Assembly: GCF_040807025.1 (NCBI RefSeq)
Contig: NC_090942.1
Coordinates: 82,875,987-82,939,986, forward strand
DNA from: Struthio camelus
Taxonomy: Eukaryota > Chordata > Aves > Struthioniformes > Struthionidae
DNA: 64,000 bases
Reading direction: 5' to 3'
Below the pieces are notes generated by a model, which searched no databases, was not told the origin of the DNA, and saw only the letters and a program-made list of their open reading frames with translations. The stretch's first letter is position 1. Every line of letters starts with the position of its first letter. The position numbers were made by a program, and so were the translations under genes. Of the stretch, positions 1 to 12,330 are shown in pieces.

Positions 1-2399
1 TATATTTAGATCAGTAGATGTAATCAGAGAACAGACAAGATTTGAGGCACACAGAACAAAAGTTTTCTACTTATAATGCTGGTCCTTTACTCCAAGGTAA
101 ATTGTTTCTGACAGGATTTGCTGTACCAGACAGTGCAAACACTCCCAAAAGATGAGGTGAGTCCCCCAGTACCTCAGCCAATTAAGTCTTGACAAGAAAG
201 TAACAGAAAGCTGCCTTGACAAGAAAGTAATTAAAAGTTGCGGTACGGCACAGTCTTGCATAGAAATGAAGGTAGATTAAAATGTCTTGGGCATGGATTG
301 CTCTCGATAGCACATAGACATTACTTTTTTTCCAGCAGATACATGCCTCTGCCTTATTCTTTCTTATTGCCACTGGTTTTCAAGAACGAAGACATTTTAT
401 AACTTGAGGAGCTACAGGTGAATTTATAACTAGAGATAGTAAAAACTAGAATTCATAATTGTAGTGTAATTAATAAAAGTTTGACTATTTGGAAGCGTAC
501 ATAGAAGTGATTTACTCAGCAATGACTATGTTTATGCAACACTGTGAATTCAAGGGGTTATTTTTCCGACTTAATCCATCCAGTCTTCTCAATTCATGAT
601 TATTGTTCATTTTTACACATTTATTTGCTCCTTCTACTTCCCCTCAGAGCAGAGTTTGATGTGACAATTTGTCTGGGAAAAGAGAAATTTCATTTGCCTG
701 TGGAAGTCTCTGGAAAGTTTGCTTCCACTTTTCTATCTGGAGAAACCGTGCTACTGTGCTGATAAATAAAAAGGCTGCCAGACAGGATTTGCCAAGAAAA
801 ATACTAGGAAGGATTAGGCCAGCAAGGACAAATTTAGCAGTGAATAGACTAATGAGGTAAACCGGATTGAAAGGCAACTGAGGCTGAACTGGCAATAAGT
901 CAGGGATCTGATACTTCGCAGGTCTGGGGAACAATTACACAGAAGCAGAGCCAAACAAGATAAGTTAAAAAGTGAGAGAGAAATAAACAAATCTCTCATC
1001 TTGCTCTACTGAAAGAAAGCAGATATACACAGCCCTATTACTTATGACTTATAGATCCATTTATTATTAAACTACGGAACAGAGATTGAATTCACATGAC
1101 AGTTTATAACCTCAGCTGGACAGCAGGATTTTTATTACCTCTGACCTTTGTGAAGAAGGTGACAGAAACAAAACATTGAAAGTTCTGGGTTCTGTGATCG
1201 TAAGCAACGACTAATGTGGGAAGCCACCCGGAGAGTACCTTCATATCCACAGTTTTATCTGCCCTATAGTTACACTGCCCGTGCTTCAAATGAAGGAGGC
1301 CACCCAGCTGGGTGATTCTGACTGTACCACCCAGGGCTAAAAGAGCCCTTAACCCCTTGGCAGTAAACCCTAGGCTTGGGAGAGCACAGCATTAACCCAG
1401 GTATGATGCTTTCAGATAAAAGCCAGCTCATTCATCAGCAAGTCAGAGCACAGGACAATCTGTACTTTTGCTCAGTGTAATGTCCCAAAACACATCTGAA
1501 CAACTCCTCCCAGAACTACCTAGCACCTTGGAGTAGTTCCTGCATCCAAGCTGACTGAGTGAAGGGAGGGGAGCCAGAAAATATACGTTTCTCCTTTGGA
1601 CCTAGGTAACTTTTTATCCTGCAGTGTCAGAGAGAGGAATAAGAAAAAACTCAACCTTCCAGCCCTCACCCTCTTAGATTTCTCTGGGTCTCAGAAATGC
1701 AGCTTCCTACCTAAGCAGTCGATGGTGAGAAACCTCCAGGGAGCTGTGCAGGACATGCAACCCTGTTTATTTGTGACCTGACCCCACATCACCTAATTGT
1801 AGCACAGAAAATAGCAAGCATCGTATTTCCCAAACACCACTGTCTTCTGTCCCAACAGCATTCAAAGTTACAAGTTATTGCAAGAAAGACTTTCCATGAT
1901 CATGACTGCACCCACCAACAGGCGGCTCTGACAAAGACAGGCTTCTCCTTAGACAAATCTTGCAAAACAGTTCTGGCACCTAGCAGGCATTTACATGCAT
2001 AATTAACTAACTAGACAGCAGCTCTAAAGAAAAGAGTGTGAATTTATACTTAGTTTGACAAGTCAGTCAAATGGCTGCTTCTCACTGACTGGGTGGTGAG
2101 AGCCATACATTCCCAATATAGATGGTACAAGCCTGCCTCTTAAAAAAAATACATTGTAAACTCTCATTGTCTTTGTATTTATTGAGTTTTCAATTCAGAT
2201 TTTTAATTAAATTGCCATGGAAAAGGACATCAGAGGCTTATAGAACCAACCACTCGAATCACTCTTCAGGTTTTTTTCTCTCCTTCCGATACACTCATTT
2301 TGCAGTTTTGTCACGCTCTCTCTCCCCCATGAGCCACTGCAAGGCCTCCTTACCTCAGCTCCCCTCCTCGAGTTGTGCAGCTCGTTATTTCCACCTCAG
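1..2399. other. Non-coding AT-rich stretch
   Basis: I see no supportable gene. Short open frames are scattered on both strands but lack domain signatures, splice logic or compositional bias. A 16-base segment starting cttgacaagaaag occurs twice, at 188-203 and 215-230, as a local tandem duplication. Confidence 0.6.
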
Positions 2400-2612
2400 C
2401 ACCAACCCTGAACATCTCTGTACTGAATCATCTCCAAGGTCTTCAGGGCATTTTTCCCAATTCATCAAGGTCATTTCAAATTCTAATCATATCCTCTGAT
2501 GTTTCTGCTGTCACTGCCAGCCTGATGTAATCTCCAAAGCTGAAAAGCATACACTGTACTCCAATATTGACATCGTTAACAAAACTACTAAGCAGTGCCA
2601 AACCCTCGCATT
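2400..2612 (-). mobile_element. Decayed CR1/L3-like LINE fragment, antisense
   Basis: Read on the minus strand, this stretch resembles the part of ORF2 of old amniote CR1/L3-type LINEs just downstream of the reverse-transcriptase catalytic motif. On the plus strand the recognisable blocks are 'caaggtcatttcaaattc' near 2467 and the tract that follows to about 2600, which has the block order of the antisense RT region (atcatctgcaaa / gtactc / atcattaatgaa). It is heavily mutated and has no open frame. The identification is by recall of the family consensus, not by alignment. Confidence 0.6.
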
Positions 2613-5600
2613 TCCCCATACCTCTCCATCTCTGCCTCACCCTCCCCCTTTCACCCGTATGTCCTCCGTGGGGAAGTTTGCGATAACCAACACTACGGGC
2701 CAAGCGTGAACCCTCGCTCTCTTCCACATGCAATGGGAGATAACAGCTCCCTGCAGAGTCATTCTCATGTCCCAGCAGCCACCTCAGTAATGACTGCTGG
2801 CTGCTGCAACACCCCAGCTGCAGATGCCCCTTCCCAGGTGGTACACTTACCTATGCATCACCCCAGCCTGCCACCCCTCATCCTGAATGTTTTAGGCCTC
2901 TTCCCAAATTCACACTGCTTACACTCACCGGGCTGGGGTTGTGACTAGCCTTGGGCAAGTCTAGTTTCAAGCTCTCCTGCCTGGCTCAAAGCAGCTTGGT
3001 GAACTCTTGATGTGCCTCTGAGCCACTGCCCCTTCTCAGTAGATGAGAGTCTGGCAAAAAGCAGCCAAACAGGTGGTATTTACCTACCAAAAGCAGGGGA
3101 AACAGAGCAGGGATGGAATATGGCTACTATTCCCAAAAAAAAAAAAAAAACACACAGGACCTTCATAGTTTTTAAACAAACAACAAGGGGAAGGGAGAAG
3201 GGATAACAGATGGGAGCGAAGTAGCAGTAAGAGAAGCTGAGTCTCTTTGCCCCCCCACCAAGCTATTCTTTCTAGAGGAATAAAGGGGAATTCAGTGACG
3301 AATGTGAGCATGGCAAGAGCTACTGCCATGAGGTGTGGCCACTGAGGCCAGGAGATGCCATATGCAGCTGTGACCCCTCCGCCACAGGGCTGTCCAAGGT
3401 TATGATACGGCTGAGGGTGATGATGGAGATGGCAGCAGCAACAGTGGTAGGCAGCTGGGGGGGATCTCTGAAAAAGATATTTGCTTTCAAGGCAGTCCCA
3501 GATCTCTGAGGGCTCTTAAGGGTGATAAGACCTGCTCTCCCAGGCTAACGGGGAAGAGCAATTAAGCAACATTTGCAACAAGGCAGGCGAAAGCCCAAGA
3601 TGCTGAGCCGCATCAACACATGGGCACACAGTAAAGCTGTGCAGGCAGAAGAGTCTCATTGTGCAAAGCAGTAAAGAAATTGTTTGGCAGGATGGGCGAG
3701 CCAGAGCGCTAGAGGCAGAAGCCAGCAGAGAGAAGAAAAAGAGAAAAGCAAGGAAAAGGAAGCTACACACTGGTCCTCAGTTTACAGATCTCTACACAAT
3801 CATACAGAGTAGTCCTAAGGAAAAGACCTAGGTCATCCCATGCCCACAGAACAGTTTCAGCTGTGAATACTACTTTTGAGGACCACTGAAAGAATAATGT
3901 TACAGTGGATGGAAAGCAAAGTGAATGGGAAGATGCTGAGGACTAGGATGGAAGGAGCTGGTTTTTACAAATTAAACCATAGAGAAGAGGATTCTCAAAC
4001 TTTTTTATTAATTTTTCTTCAAGAAAAGTGAAAATGAGTGTTAAGAAAATGAAACTAAGAAAGGGATAGTATTTTCCTGCTTCATGACCAAGAGATCCCT
4101 CCATCAGCAAGGTCTGTAAATGTTTTAAGAAACTGAGCAATAACGAAGAAAAGGGAAAGCTGGGAGAGGGAATGTGAGCTTAGACGTATGACAGAAAGAC
4201 TATTCCAGCAGTGAGCCATCCATAAGCTAACATCATCAGATAATAAAAATAGCTATACTTTAAAAATTATTTTTACCTTTAGCCTTAAGGTGAGTCTAAT
4301 ATTTCTATAAAGAAAAAAAATTATTTAATTTTTTCCAAGACTTCATTTTCATGACTACTGGCTCAAAATAAAGCAAGCACATTAAAGGAAGCAAAACAAT
4401 TACCTGGATCCAGGGTGTGCCAAATTAAAACTAACTTCTAATATTATTCATTCCAATTAGGAAATTCTTTAGCCTTAGAAAGGGGTACAAAACTAGCCAA
4501 GGAGCAATACAAAATAGCAAATACTTTTCAACAGGTAAAGTAAGATTTTCCTGCTGATGAAGTAGTTTACTGAAATTTGTATTATTATAACAATTGGCAT
4601 TTTATTCAGAAGTGCTGTCTTCTATGATAGGAATAAGGAGCTGAATGAGTTAAATAAGGAATTGAAAAGTTAAAAAGTTTTAGTAAACTAGACACACACA
4701 CACGTACATTTTTACCTACTTCTCAGCAACAAAAATAGTGTGAACCCTCTGACACTGTTCTCACTTTCAGACTTCCATGATCAAGTAAAGAATAACTTCT
4801 ACATTAAAAAAAAAAAACACTGTAGGAACAGAGGTTAGAGGCTAAGATACTCATTACTCATACGTTTTTTATACCAGTTACAGTTAAATTGTCAGAGCAA
4901 AGTTTTTGATCTTAAAGCAAATTCAGAGAGGGAAAGAAATAGACTCTTCAGTAGATTGAGGGAAGAACAGGGATATGAGACATCCAAATATTGCGAAATC
5001 CAGATATCACTGTTGTTAGCAAAAATTACTGAACAACACTTTTCAGTATATCAGGAGCACATATTTAAGTATTATTCTTACTAGATGGAATGTCTAAAGT
5101 AATCAGACTTTAAAAGGTAGTACGGTTTGGACAGTCTCCAAGCCAGAGACAGTAGAGAGCTACTCACTTAAGATTGATGGAGAAAGCAACAACCAAACGT
5201 TTGCTTTCCCGTGAGGCTAGCCTGGACTAGATGTGCTAAACATGCACCAGCTGAATAGCTCTACGCTGGGGAACCAGCCATTAAATCTCATTTGTACATG
5301 CTGGTTTTCATAGCCAGAATCAATTGTGCAATCAAGCTACATATTTTCATGACTATGTGGACATATATCCTTACAAAATGAAATAATTAATTAAAAATTG
5401 TCCTTAGATAACAAAGGAATTCGCTTCAGAACTCCAATTTTGGTGACAAACTTTTTTTTTTTACTGCAAGAACTTTGTCAGTTACTTTCTATAACATCAT
5501 TTAGCCCATATGCATTTCAAATTAAAAATCAAATTTTCCTGGGAGAAATTCCACATTCTAGCCCCAGGTTTCTCTGGTAAAAACCTTACGTAAACCGCAA

Positions 5601-8600
5601 GACATTAACTACTCAGTCTCTAAGTTCAGAGATCACTATAAAAACTTTACAGAAGTCAAATCCCTCAGATCCCTGTTAACGCTCAGGATTTTCAATGTAA
5701 CAGATCATTGCATTCTGTTCTTTCCCCATCTTAATTGTCCATGTACACACAGTTACATTATTATTTTTTCATTAATTTCATTAATCTGGCTGGTACTGTA
5801 AAAAGTATATTTAATCTATCCCACATATAGGAGAATCGTTTACCTCACAGAGATCAAAAATTCCATTTGTCACATCATGAAGAATATTTAACTGTTCCTC
5901 CTGGCAGGGAGAATCAGTTACATGACATATCCATGAAGTCTACAGTCTCATTCAGCTAAACAAGAGAGAACAATACTTAAACCCCTGCCCAAATCCCTAG
6001 CAAAGCTGGAAGCAAAGGTTCCTCACCTGGGCACTAATTCTATTAATCCACTGATATGAGCTCAGAACAAAAGATGTTTTGAAAAATAAGTTCCAGGCCA
6101 AAAAAAAAAAAAAAGTGTTTCAAAGAAATAAATTTTAAGCAATAACACTTACAAATATTAATTATGGAATAGAACAGATAAGTTAAAATAATGTAATAAA
6201 AATATCACATGAAAAAATATAGAAGTAGTTAATGTTATAAAAACACCAGGGGGAAAAAAAAAAAAAAAAAAGAGTCTGAATAGGGAAACCCTTCTAAGAT
6301 GGTAAACACTGGCCAGCCAACAGAAATTAAACCTTGTCCAAATTTCCAGTGTCAAGGTGCAAACAAAGCAGAGTCTTGCGCTACCTGCAGATGAAAACTT
6401 CAGTAAGAACGTGAGTTCAGTGCCACAAGAACACTGCTCCAGGGCAAAGCCCATCTCTAAGCACAAACAAAAAGCTGAATTATTACAAATTGAATTATTA
6501 AAAATATAGTGAGTGGATGTACATAATTTATCACCCTTCCTCTAGATAGAAAATTTGCAATGTTGCAGTTGTTCTTGGAACGTGCTGTCATCTATTACTC
6601 TGCTGCTTCTACTTCACGCTTGCTGGACTGAGAGAGCACTTTAGAAATAACTAACAAAGTCCAGCAATGCTGAAGACCATCCAGAAAGACTTAATGTCCT
6701 TATTCACTGTAAAAACTGAATAGATCCTGAAGAAAGGACAGCTCAAGAGTGAATTCAACTTTACATGACCTCCAGTCAACTGATCTCAAGAGAGAGACTG
6801 AGCTGGGATAGGATTTCACTCCTAAAGGAAGGCTGTGTCATTAGGCAACAAGCAAGGATTCACAGGAAAAGCAAGGGAAGAAAATAGGAAAAAAGGAAAT
6901 ATTGTTCATAATATGGTGTCTTGCTGCTTTGGATACTCCCTTCAGAGTGAAAAGACTATTGGCTATTCATTATTTTCAATAGCTACTTAATGTGTCTCCT
7001 ATGCAGTTTAGGCACTTCCTAGATGAGGCATTTGCTGAGCAGGGATATCAGATTGACAGCTGCATGTCTGAGTTTCAGCCATAAACCACTTCAAGCCCTT
7101 TAGAGACCCGCCAAGGCATCAGACTTGAATGGAGCCAAAGAAACTGCAATGGAAGGATTCCTTGCTCCAGATCTCCTGTTCAAGAGCCTATGCCAGAGAG
7201 CCTGCTGAACTGCCATTTGTGACAACAGCATCGTTGTCATCTGATGGAGACGCTATCCAAAGCAATCTGTTATGGCTGTCCTGACATAGATGATCATTTC
7301 ACTACTGCTGTCGTCTTCTGCTCCTGGTGACTCAGCAAAGGGTCTAGGTTTTCCCAGTGGATGCTCTCAGCAGGTTTTGTCATGAAGGTGTTCTTGGTAA
7401 ATGGCTCCCCCCGCTGGTCAGCCCAAGGCTCTGGGACAACTGTTCTGAAGAAGCAGGCATTTTCCTCAGCTGGACCTCTGCCACTGCTGTGTGCCAGAGA
7501 GAGGACCTCTGTGTCTTCTCATCCTTCTCCAGACCTGCTTATCATGATGGAGGGAGGTTGGGGAAGGAAATGGGATCACTTCCGTGCTCTGCTCTGTTCA
7601 GGTTATCTGAATGACAGCCAACTTGCCCATGGAAGAGGAAAGGGGACTAGTTTATAACTGGCAAACGCTTCAGTGCGGGGAAAAGCCTCGGAGAAAAAAC
7701 AGACCAGATTATGAACATGGCATAAGAGTGTTGACTGAGGAGGCCACAGTTCAGGATGCTGAACATAGACTGCACAATTTAATTGCCCAGAAAAATCAAC
7801 TGGAATACTGTGATCGTTAATCTGAGAAGTGCCCCACTAAGCAGACGCTGTATACATGCCAGGAAGTCATGGCTTTTCCAAGGCTCCTGGTTACCAGAGA
7901 ACGGAGAATAGCAGATGCTCATCTTGGCCACCAGCTGTAAGATTACTCGTGTAATATGCCCTGAAGTAAGAGTCCCACATGTCTTAGGACTAGTGCTGAG
8001 AAATCAACCTAGTTTGACATCGTAAGATGATATTCTTGGCTAGTCGCTGCCATACTGTATTGTTTACGAAGCAGCTGCAAGAAAACACTCGGTGGAGCCA
8101 GTCAGGCTCGCAGGGAAGGCCAACATGATGGTAGGTAAACAGACAAGAGCGTGCACCACCCATCTCAACATCCAAACCTGTCACTTCTTTTAATAGAAGA
8201 TTCAAGTTTCCGCTGATATCACTCCAGTCTATACTTGAGGCTACATGCCACTATTGCCACCGTATCATGAAAAGAAAGAGAAATGCATGGTGACAAGGAA
8301 TGGTTCTGCTTATACGAAGAGACACTTGAAAATTTGTGTAATTTGTTTAAACGCAGATCACTTCTTACTTCCTTATAAACTTTCTTCCTCTTTTACCTTC
8401 GGTGTGTGTTAACTGATACAAAGCGCCATCTGTGTGCTTTCATGCAAATGACAAACAGCAAAAAGAAGAGGAATAAACTGACCTAAAGATAAAGAAACAG
8501 GAAGAGGAAGAACAGGATTGGATCCATAAAATATCCACATAAGGAAAAAGGAGAAGTGTGAAATTCAGAAATTTTGCCTATGACTTATATGGAGTGAGAC

Positions 8601-11559
8601 AAAAATAATGCAATAAAAGATCCCAGACAACATCCACTCCTAAAGGGCATAAAAGGCAAGTCAAAAGTCAGTTCCTCACTTCCAATCAAGCAGAAGCCAG
8701 CGGACATGGTGAGAACCTGACAGCCGGCATCCCTTTTCCTCCATGTTGTATAGATACGATCCTGGCCAGACTACTTGGACACACATCTCTTGGTGCTTGT
8801 GCACACATATGTCTGAGTGTGAGTGAACTGAATCTACACAAGAATGAATGTGAGTGGGGAAAATCAACTTCCCTAGAGATTTCATTAAAAAACAACAAAC
8901 AAACAAACACACACGCACTTCCAAAAGTTCTCATATTGAATTTTGTTACACTCATTTCCTACATCAGCTCCCAGCTACACAGTAAATGGGCCTGGCTGTT
9001 TTGGTGCTAAGGAAAGCCACGGAATAGGAGCATGTCATGTTGTCTTTCCTTGTGATAAGACAGAAAAGGGGCAGCAACTGATAAAGAGATGAGAAGAAGA
9101 GATTGAGTATTAGTGACACAGAGATAGCAGCTACTAAAGGGATAAGGAACAGAGAATATCATTCCTATCGAACGAAGTAAGCGATAGTATCCTGTTAAAA
9201 CGACTAATATTCTGAGGCTCAGCAAAAAAAGGCCTCACTCTAAAAGCAAACATAAAGTGGTCTTTCAAACTTCATAATGAAAGGACTTTCACAGAGCACA
9301 AACAGCTAGAGGTAGTCAGTTAGAAGGATTTTTTAGCTATTTTTTTTCCTCCAGATTGCAGCTAAGTAATCAGAAGTCCACATAGACAATGCAGTTATAA
9401 TTTCACAGCAGGACTCTTGGTGACTTCAACAGCGACCGGACTACGTTTCTGTGTTATACAAAACGCATATCCTTTGCGAAACAAAGGCTGCTCACAGTCA
9501 TTTCCTTATTGCAAAGGATAAGTTTTTAAAACGAATGAAGTCCTTGAGATGGTAGTCCTTTACGATTACACTTATTTGGAGATGGTGTTTTTCAAAAGCA
9601 TTTTATGTGAACCCACATCTAAATCACCCTTGTCATGAAAACGTTAACAATGCTAACAGAATCGTCAATGACCATCATTTAAAAGCCCAAACTGATTTTT
9701 TAAAAGAGGTAATCTATTTCCTTCTGGAGACTTCTATAAAGTATTCCTTACTCTTCGTAATTATAGAAACAAAATGATAATGTTTTGCAGTTTGCTTGAT
9801 TTTGATAAAGTTCTTAAGTTAAAGATAACACTACCCTCTATAGTAGTGATTACACACTAAACTCTCTAATCCAAGGTGATTCAATTTTTGAATGAAATAA
9901 GATTACCTTTTATTCAATGGAAGTAAAAGTTTCACTACTTCTAAAGGTCAGCAGCACTGTGTTACCAGGTATAACAGAAAATAAATTAGCATTTATAAAG
10001 AATAAGAAACACCACTTTATATCTTTAAGGACTTAAAAGTATATAAGATTAAAAAGCTACGAAGTGAGGTGAGAAGGTAAAACATGAAACATTTCCAGAT
10101 TTGTAGGTTAGTGATTTAAAATTCCAGATCTTGGAAATTCAAACCAATAACAGTGTTTTATCTCTTGGAGTTGGTCGTGTGAGTACTGAAAAAAGCCACA
10201 ATACAAAAATGAAAGGGAATTGAATCCTGATGGGCTGTTTTCCTGCAGTTAAAGAATTCCTTCCCAAAGGGCAACTGGAGCACTTTTGGTTTTCCCCAAC
10301 GCATTTTGAAAGCATTTCAGAACAGCTGGACAGAAAGCAGCTTTCTGAGAAGCTAGTTTGTCCCAGTTCACAGTGGTGAACAGAAGACTGTACATTTTGC
10401 AAAGAAAACCACAGGGCTGACAGCTTAGAGCCTGGTAGCTACAGAACTAGCAAAATTATTAACAAGTTAGGGTTTATTCTATCAATGTGTTGTAATATGT
10501 ATTTAAAAAGTTAGATTTGGCAGTTCTGGAATTGTTACCCTGGCCATAGCTTGCACTTATCAGATAGACTTTGTTATACTTACGGTAACGTATCAGGCAA
10601 TGCTATTATCAGTCATTATTAACATAAACAGTCTATGTTAATCTAAAAACAACCAGAGATGATATATTGCATGGTTTTGGAAGCTTTCAAATGCAAGGAA
10701 AAACAGAAAAGAATTTAAATATGTTTAACAGAAATATCAATTTTGCCACCTCTTACTTCTTTTCTAATTTTTCTATATTGATTACTAAACAACTAGAGCA
10801 TGCAAAGATTTTATATCTTTTTGTGAAGTATCTTATATTGACAACTAGATGCTGTATTTACTAAATAGTTATATATTGTCTTAAAGCTCTGTGTAGTAAA
10901 ATTATCTGGAATTTTTTTTTTTTTTTAATCACTTCACAAGGCATATGAAATTGGTTGCATTTCCCTCATCACAAGTACTGTAGTGCTTGTCCCTCTGAAA
11001 TCTATACTGTAACTATTTCAGCGCTCCTGGATGATATTTGGAAATGTGCCTGCACTAACGTAAAGAAGGAGAACAATACAGTAAGGACAGAGTAATTCCA
11101 GAAAGCAGACATTCACAGTGTCAGAGAACCAATAGTAAGATCCCAAGGCAAGTAAATCTCTGGAGAACAGGTATTTGGAAGATCTGCAGTTTCTTAAATG
11201 ATATTAAGTGCACAAGAACATAGTATCTCAAACTAGAGAAAGGATGGAAGGTGAAGCAAATAAATCTGAAAAACCCCAAACTCCTTCCTGGTCTCAAATC
11301 ATGCACAGGAACCAGGCAGGAGGGGACAAGTATCGTATCATTACGGAAGATGAACAAAACAATAGCAACTGCAAGGATGGCTAAGAAACAGAAGGTAGCA
11401 TCACTAGAAAGTAGCACGAAGTGAAAATGTTCTATAATATTACTAATTGGAAGACAAAAGACTACAGGAAGAGTTGATCCTTTGTTCAGTGAGGGAGGAG
11501 CTGAGGAAAATCCATGTCTTTGCTAGAAAGCAGAAACTACCTGGTTACCAATATCAGCA
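2613..11559. other. Non-coding AT-rich stretch
   Basis: No gene that I can support. It contains poly(A) runs (about 3136-3150, 4805-4816, 6101-6114, 6247-6270) and a weak MIR-core resemblance near 2941-2985 ('ccttgggcaagtc'). Around 7131-7820 there is a cluster of modest plus-strand open frames of unknown meaning, described in the findings. Confidence 0.55.
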
Positions 11560-11564
11560 ACAGA

Positions 11565-12330
11565 AGGGTAAGAACTCTGGTTAGAACAGACAGAGGAGAG
11601 GTTACAGAGTACTTAAAGTAGATTTTTTCACATCAGCTCAACCTACTGAACCCAAGACACCTGTAGACACAGCTGGAGAGATCTGAGGCATGCTGGCAGG
11701 TGTCTTGGAAAGCTCAGGGAAAACGGGCAAGGTTGTAGAAGACAGACAAAAGGAAATGCAAAAAGAAATTGGGAATTATGTTCAGTCAGCCTACCTTCAA
11801 TACAAGAACAATACTGAAACAAAGACTTTGCAGTTACCTAGAAGATAAAAAGGAAAAAAGTAACAGACAGTACAGACTTCCAAAACTAAATTATGTCCTG
11901 TCAACTTCTCTTTCACAATAAAGCGAGAGGCATGGTTAACAACAGAGGAGTCGATGCTGGCATCCAGCTTATGTTTTAAAAAAGTGTTGATGTTAGCTCA
12001 CATGGCTATTCTCATGAATAAACTAAGGGTATGAAAATACTATAAAATAAAAACAAAACTTGTCAGAAAAATCACAACAGTTTTTTGCAGTTCAATGTTA
12101 AGCTGGGAAATTATATTCTATCCTACCCAGGACCCAAAAGGATTCAATACATTAATTAATGATTTGAATGATGGGATATAGATATAGGGCCTATTTAAAC
12201 CGCAGATGACAAAGACGTGGGAAGGCTATGAGCATGTGGTGAATAGAACTCAGAATATTCTTGTTAAATTGGAACAGAGGGCTCCTACATAAGTTCGTGA
12301 AAATAATATTTTTCAGAAGCCAAATACTTA
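11565..12330 (+). mobile_element. Ancient CR1/L3-like LINE reverse-transcriptase fragment
   Basis: This plus-strand stretch follows, in the right order, landmarks of the ORF2 reverse transcriptase of old amniote CR1/L3 LINEs. A block near 11780 ('gggaattatgttcagtc' plus 'cctaccttcaatac') matches the coding for the GNYRPVSLTS motif. Near 11836 'cacctagaagat'-like sequence follows ('acctagaagataaaaagg'). Near 12150 the 'attaatgatttgaatgatggg' region matches the IxNDLDDG motif, followed by 'gcagatgacaaag' near 12204, equivalent to the F-A-D-D catalytic motif, and 'cttgttaaattggaacag' near 12260. Stops and indels break every frame, so it is a fossil copy. Its divergence is far greater than that of the CR1 at 61.2-62.3 kb. 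Confidence 0.72.

Noticed and set aside
2930-2990. MIR core resemblance around 'ccttgggcaagtc'
   Set aside because: One 13-base match without a head or tail. It may be chance.
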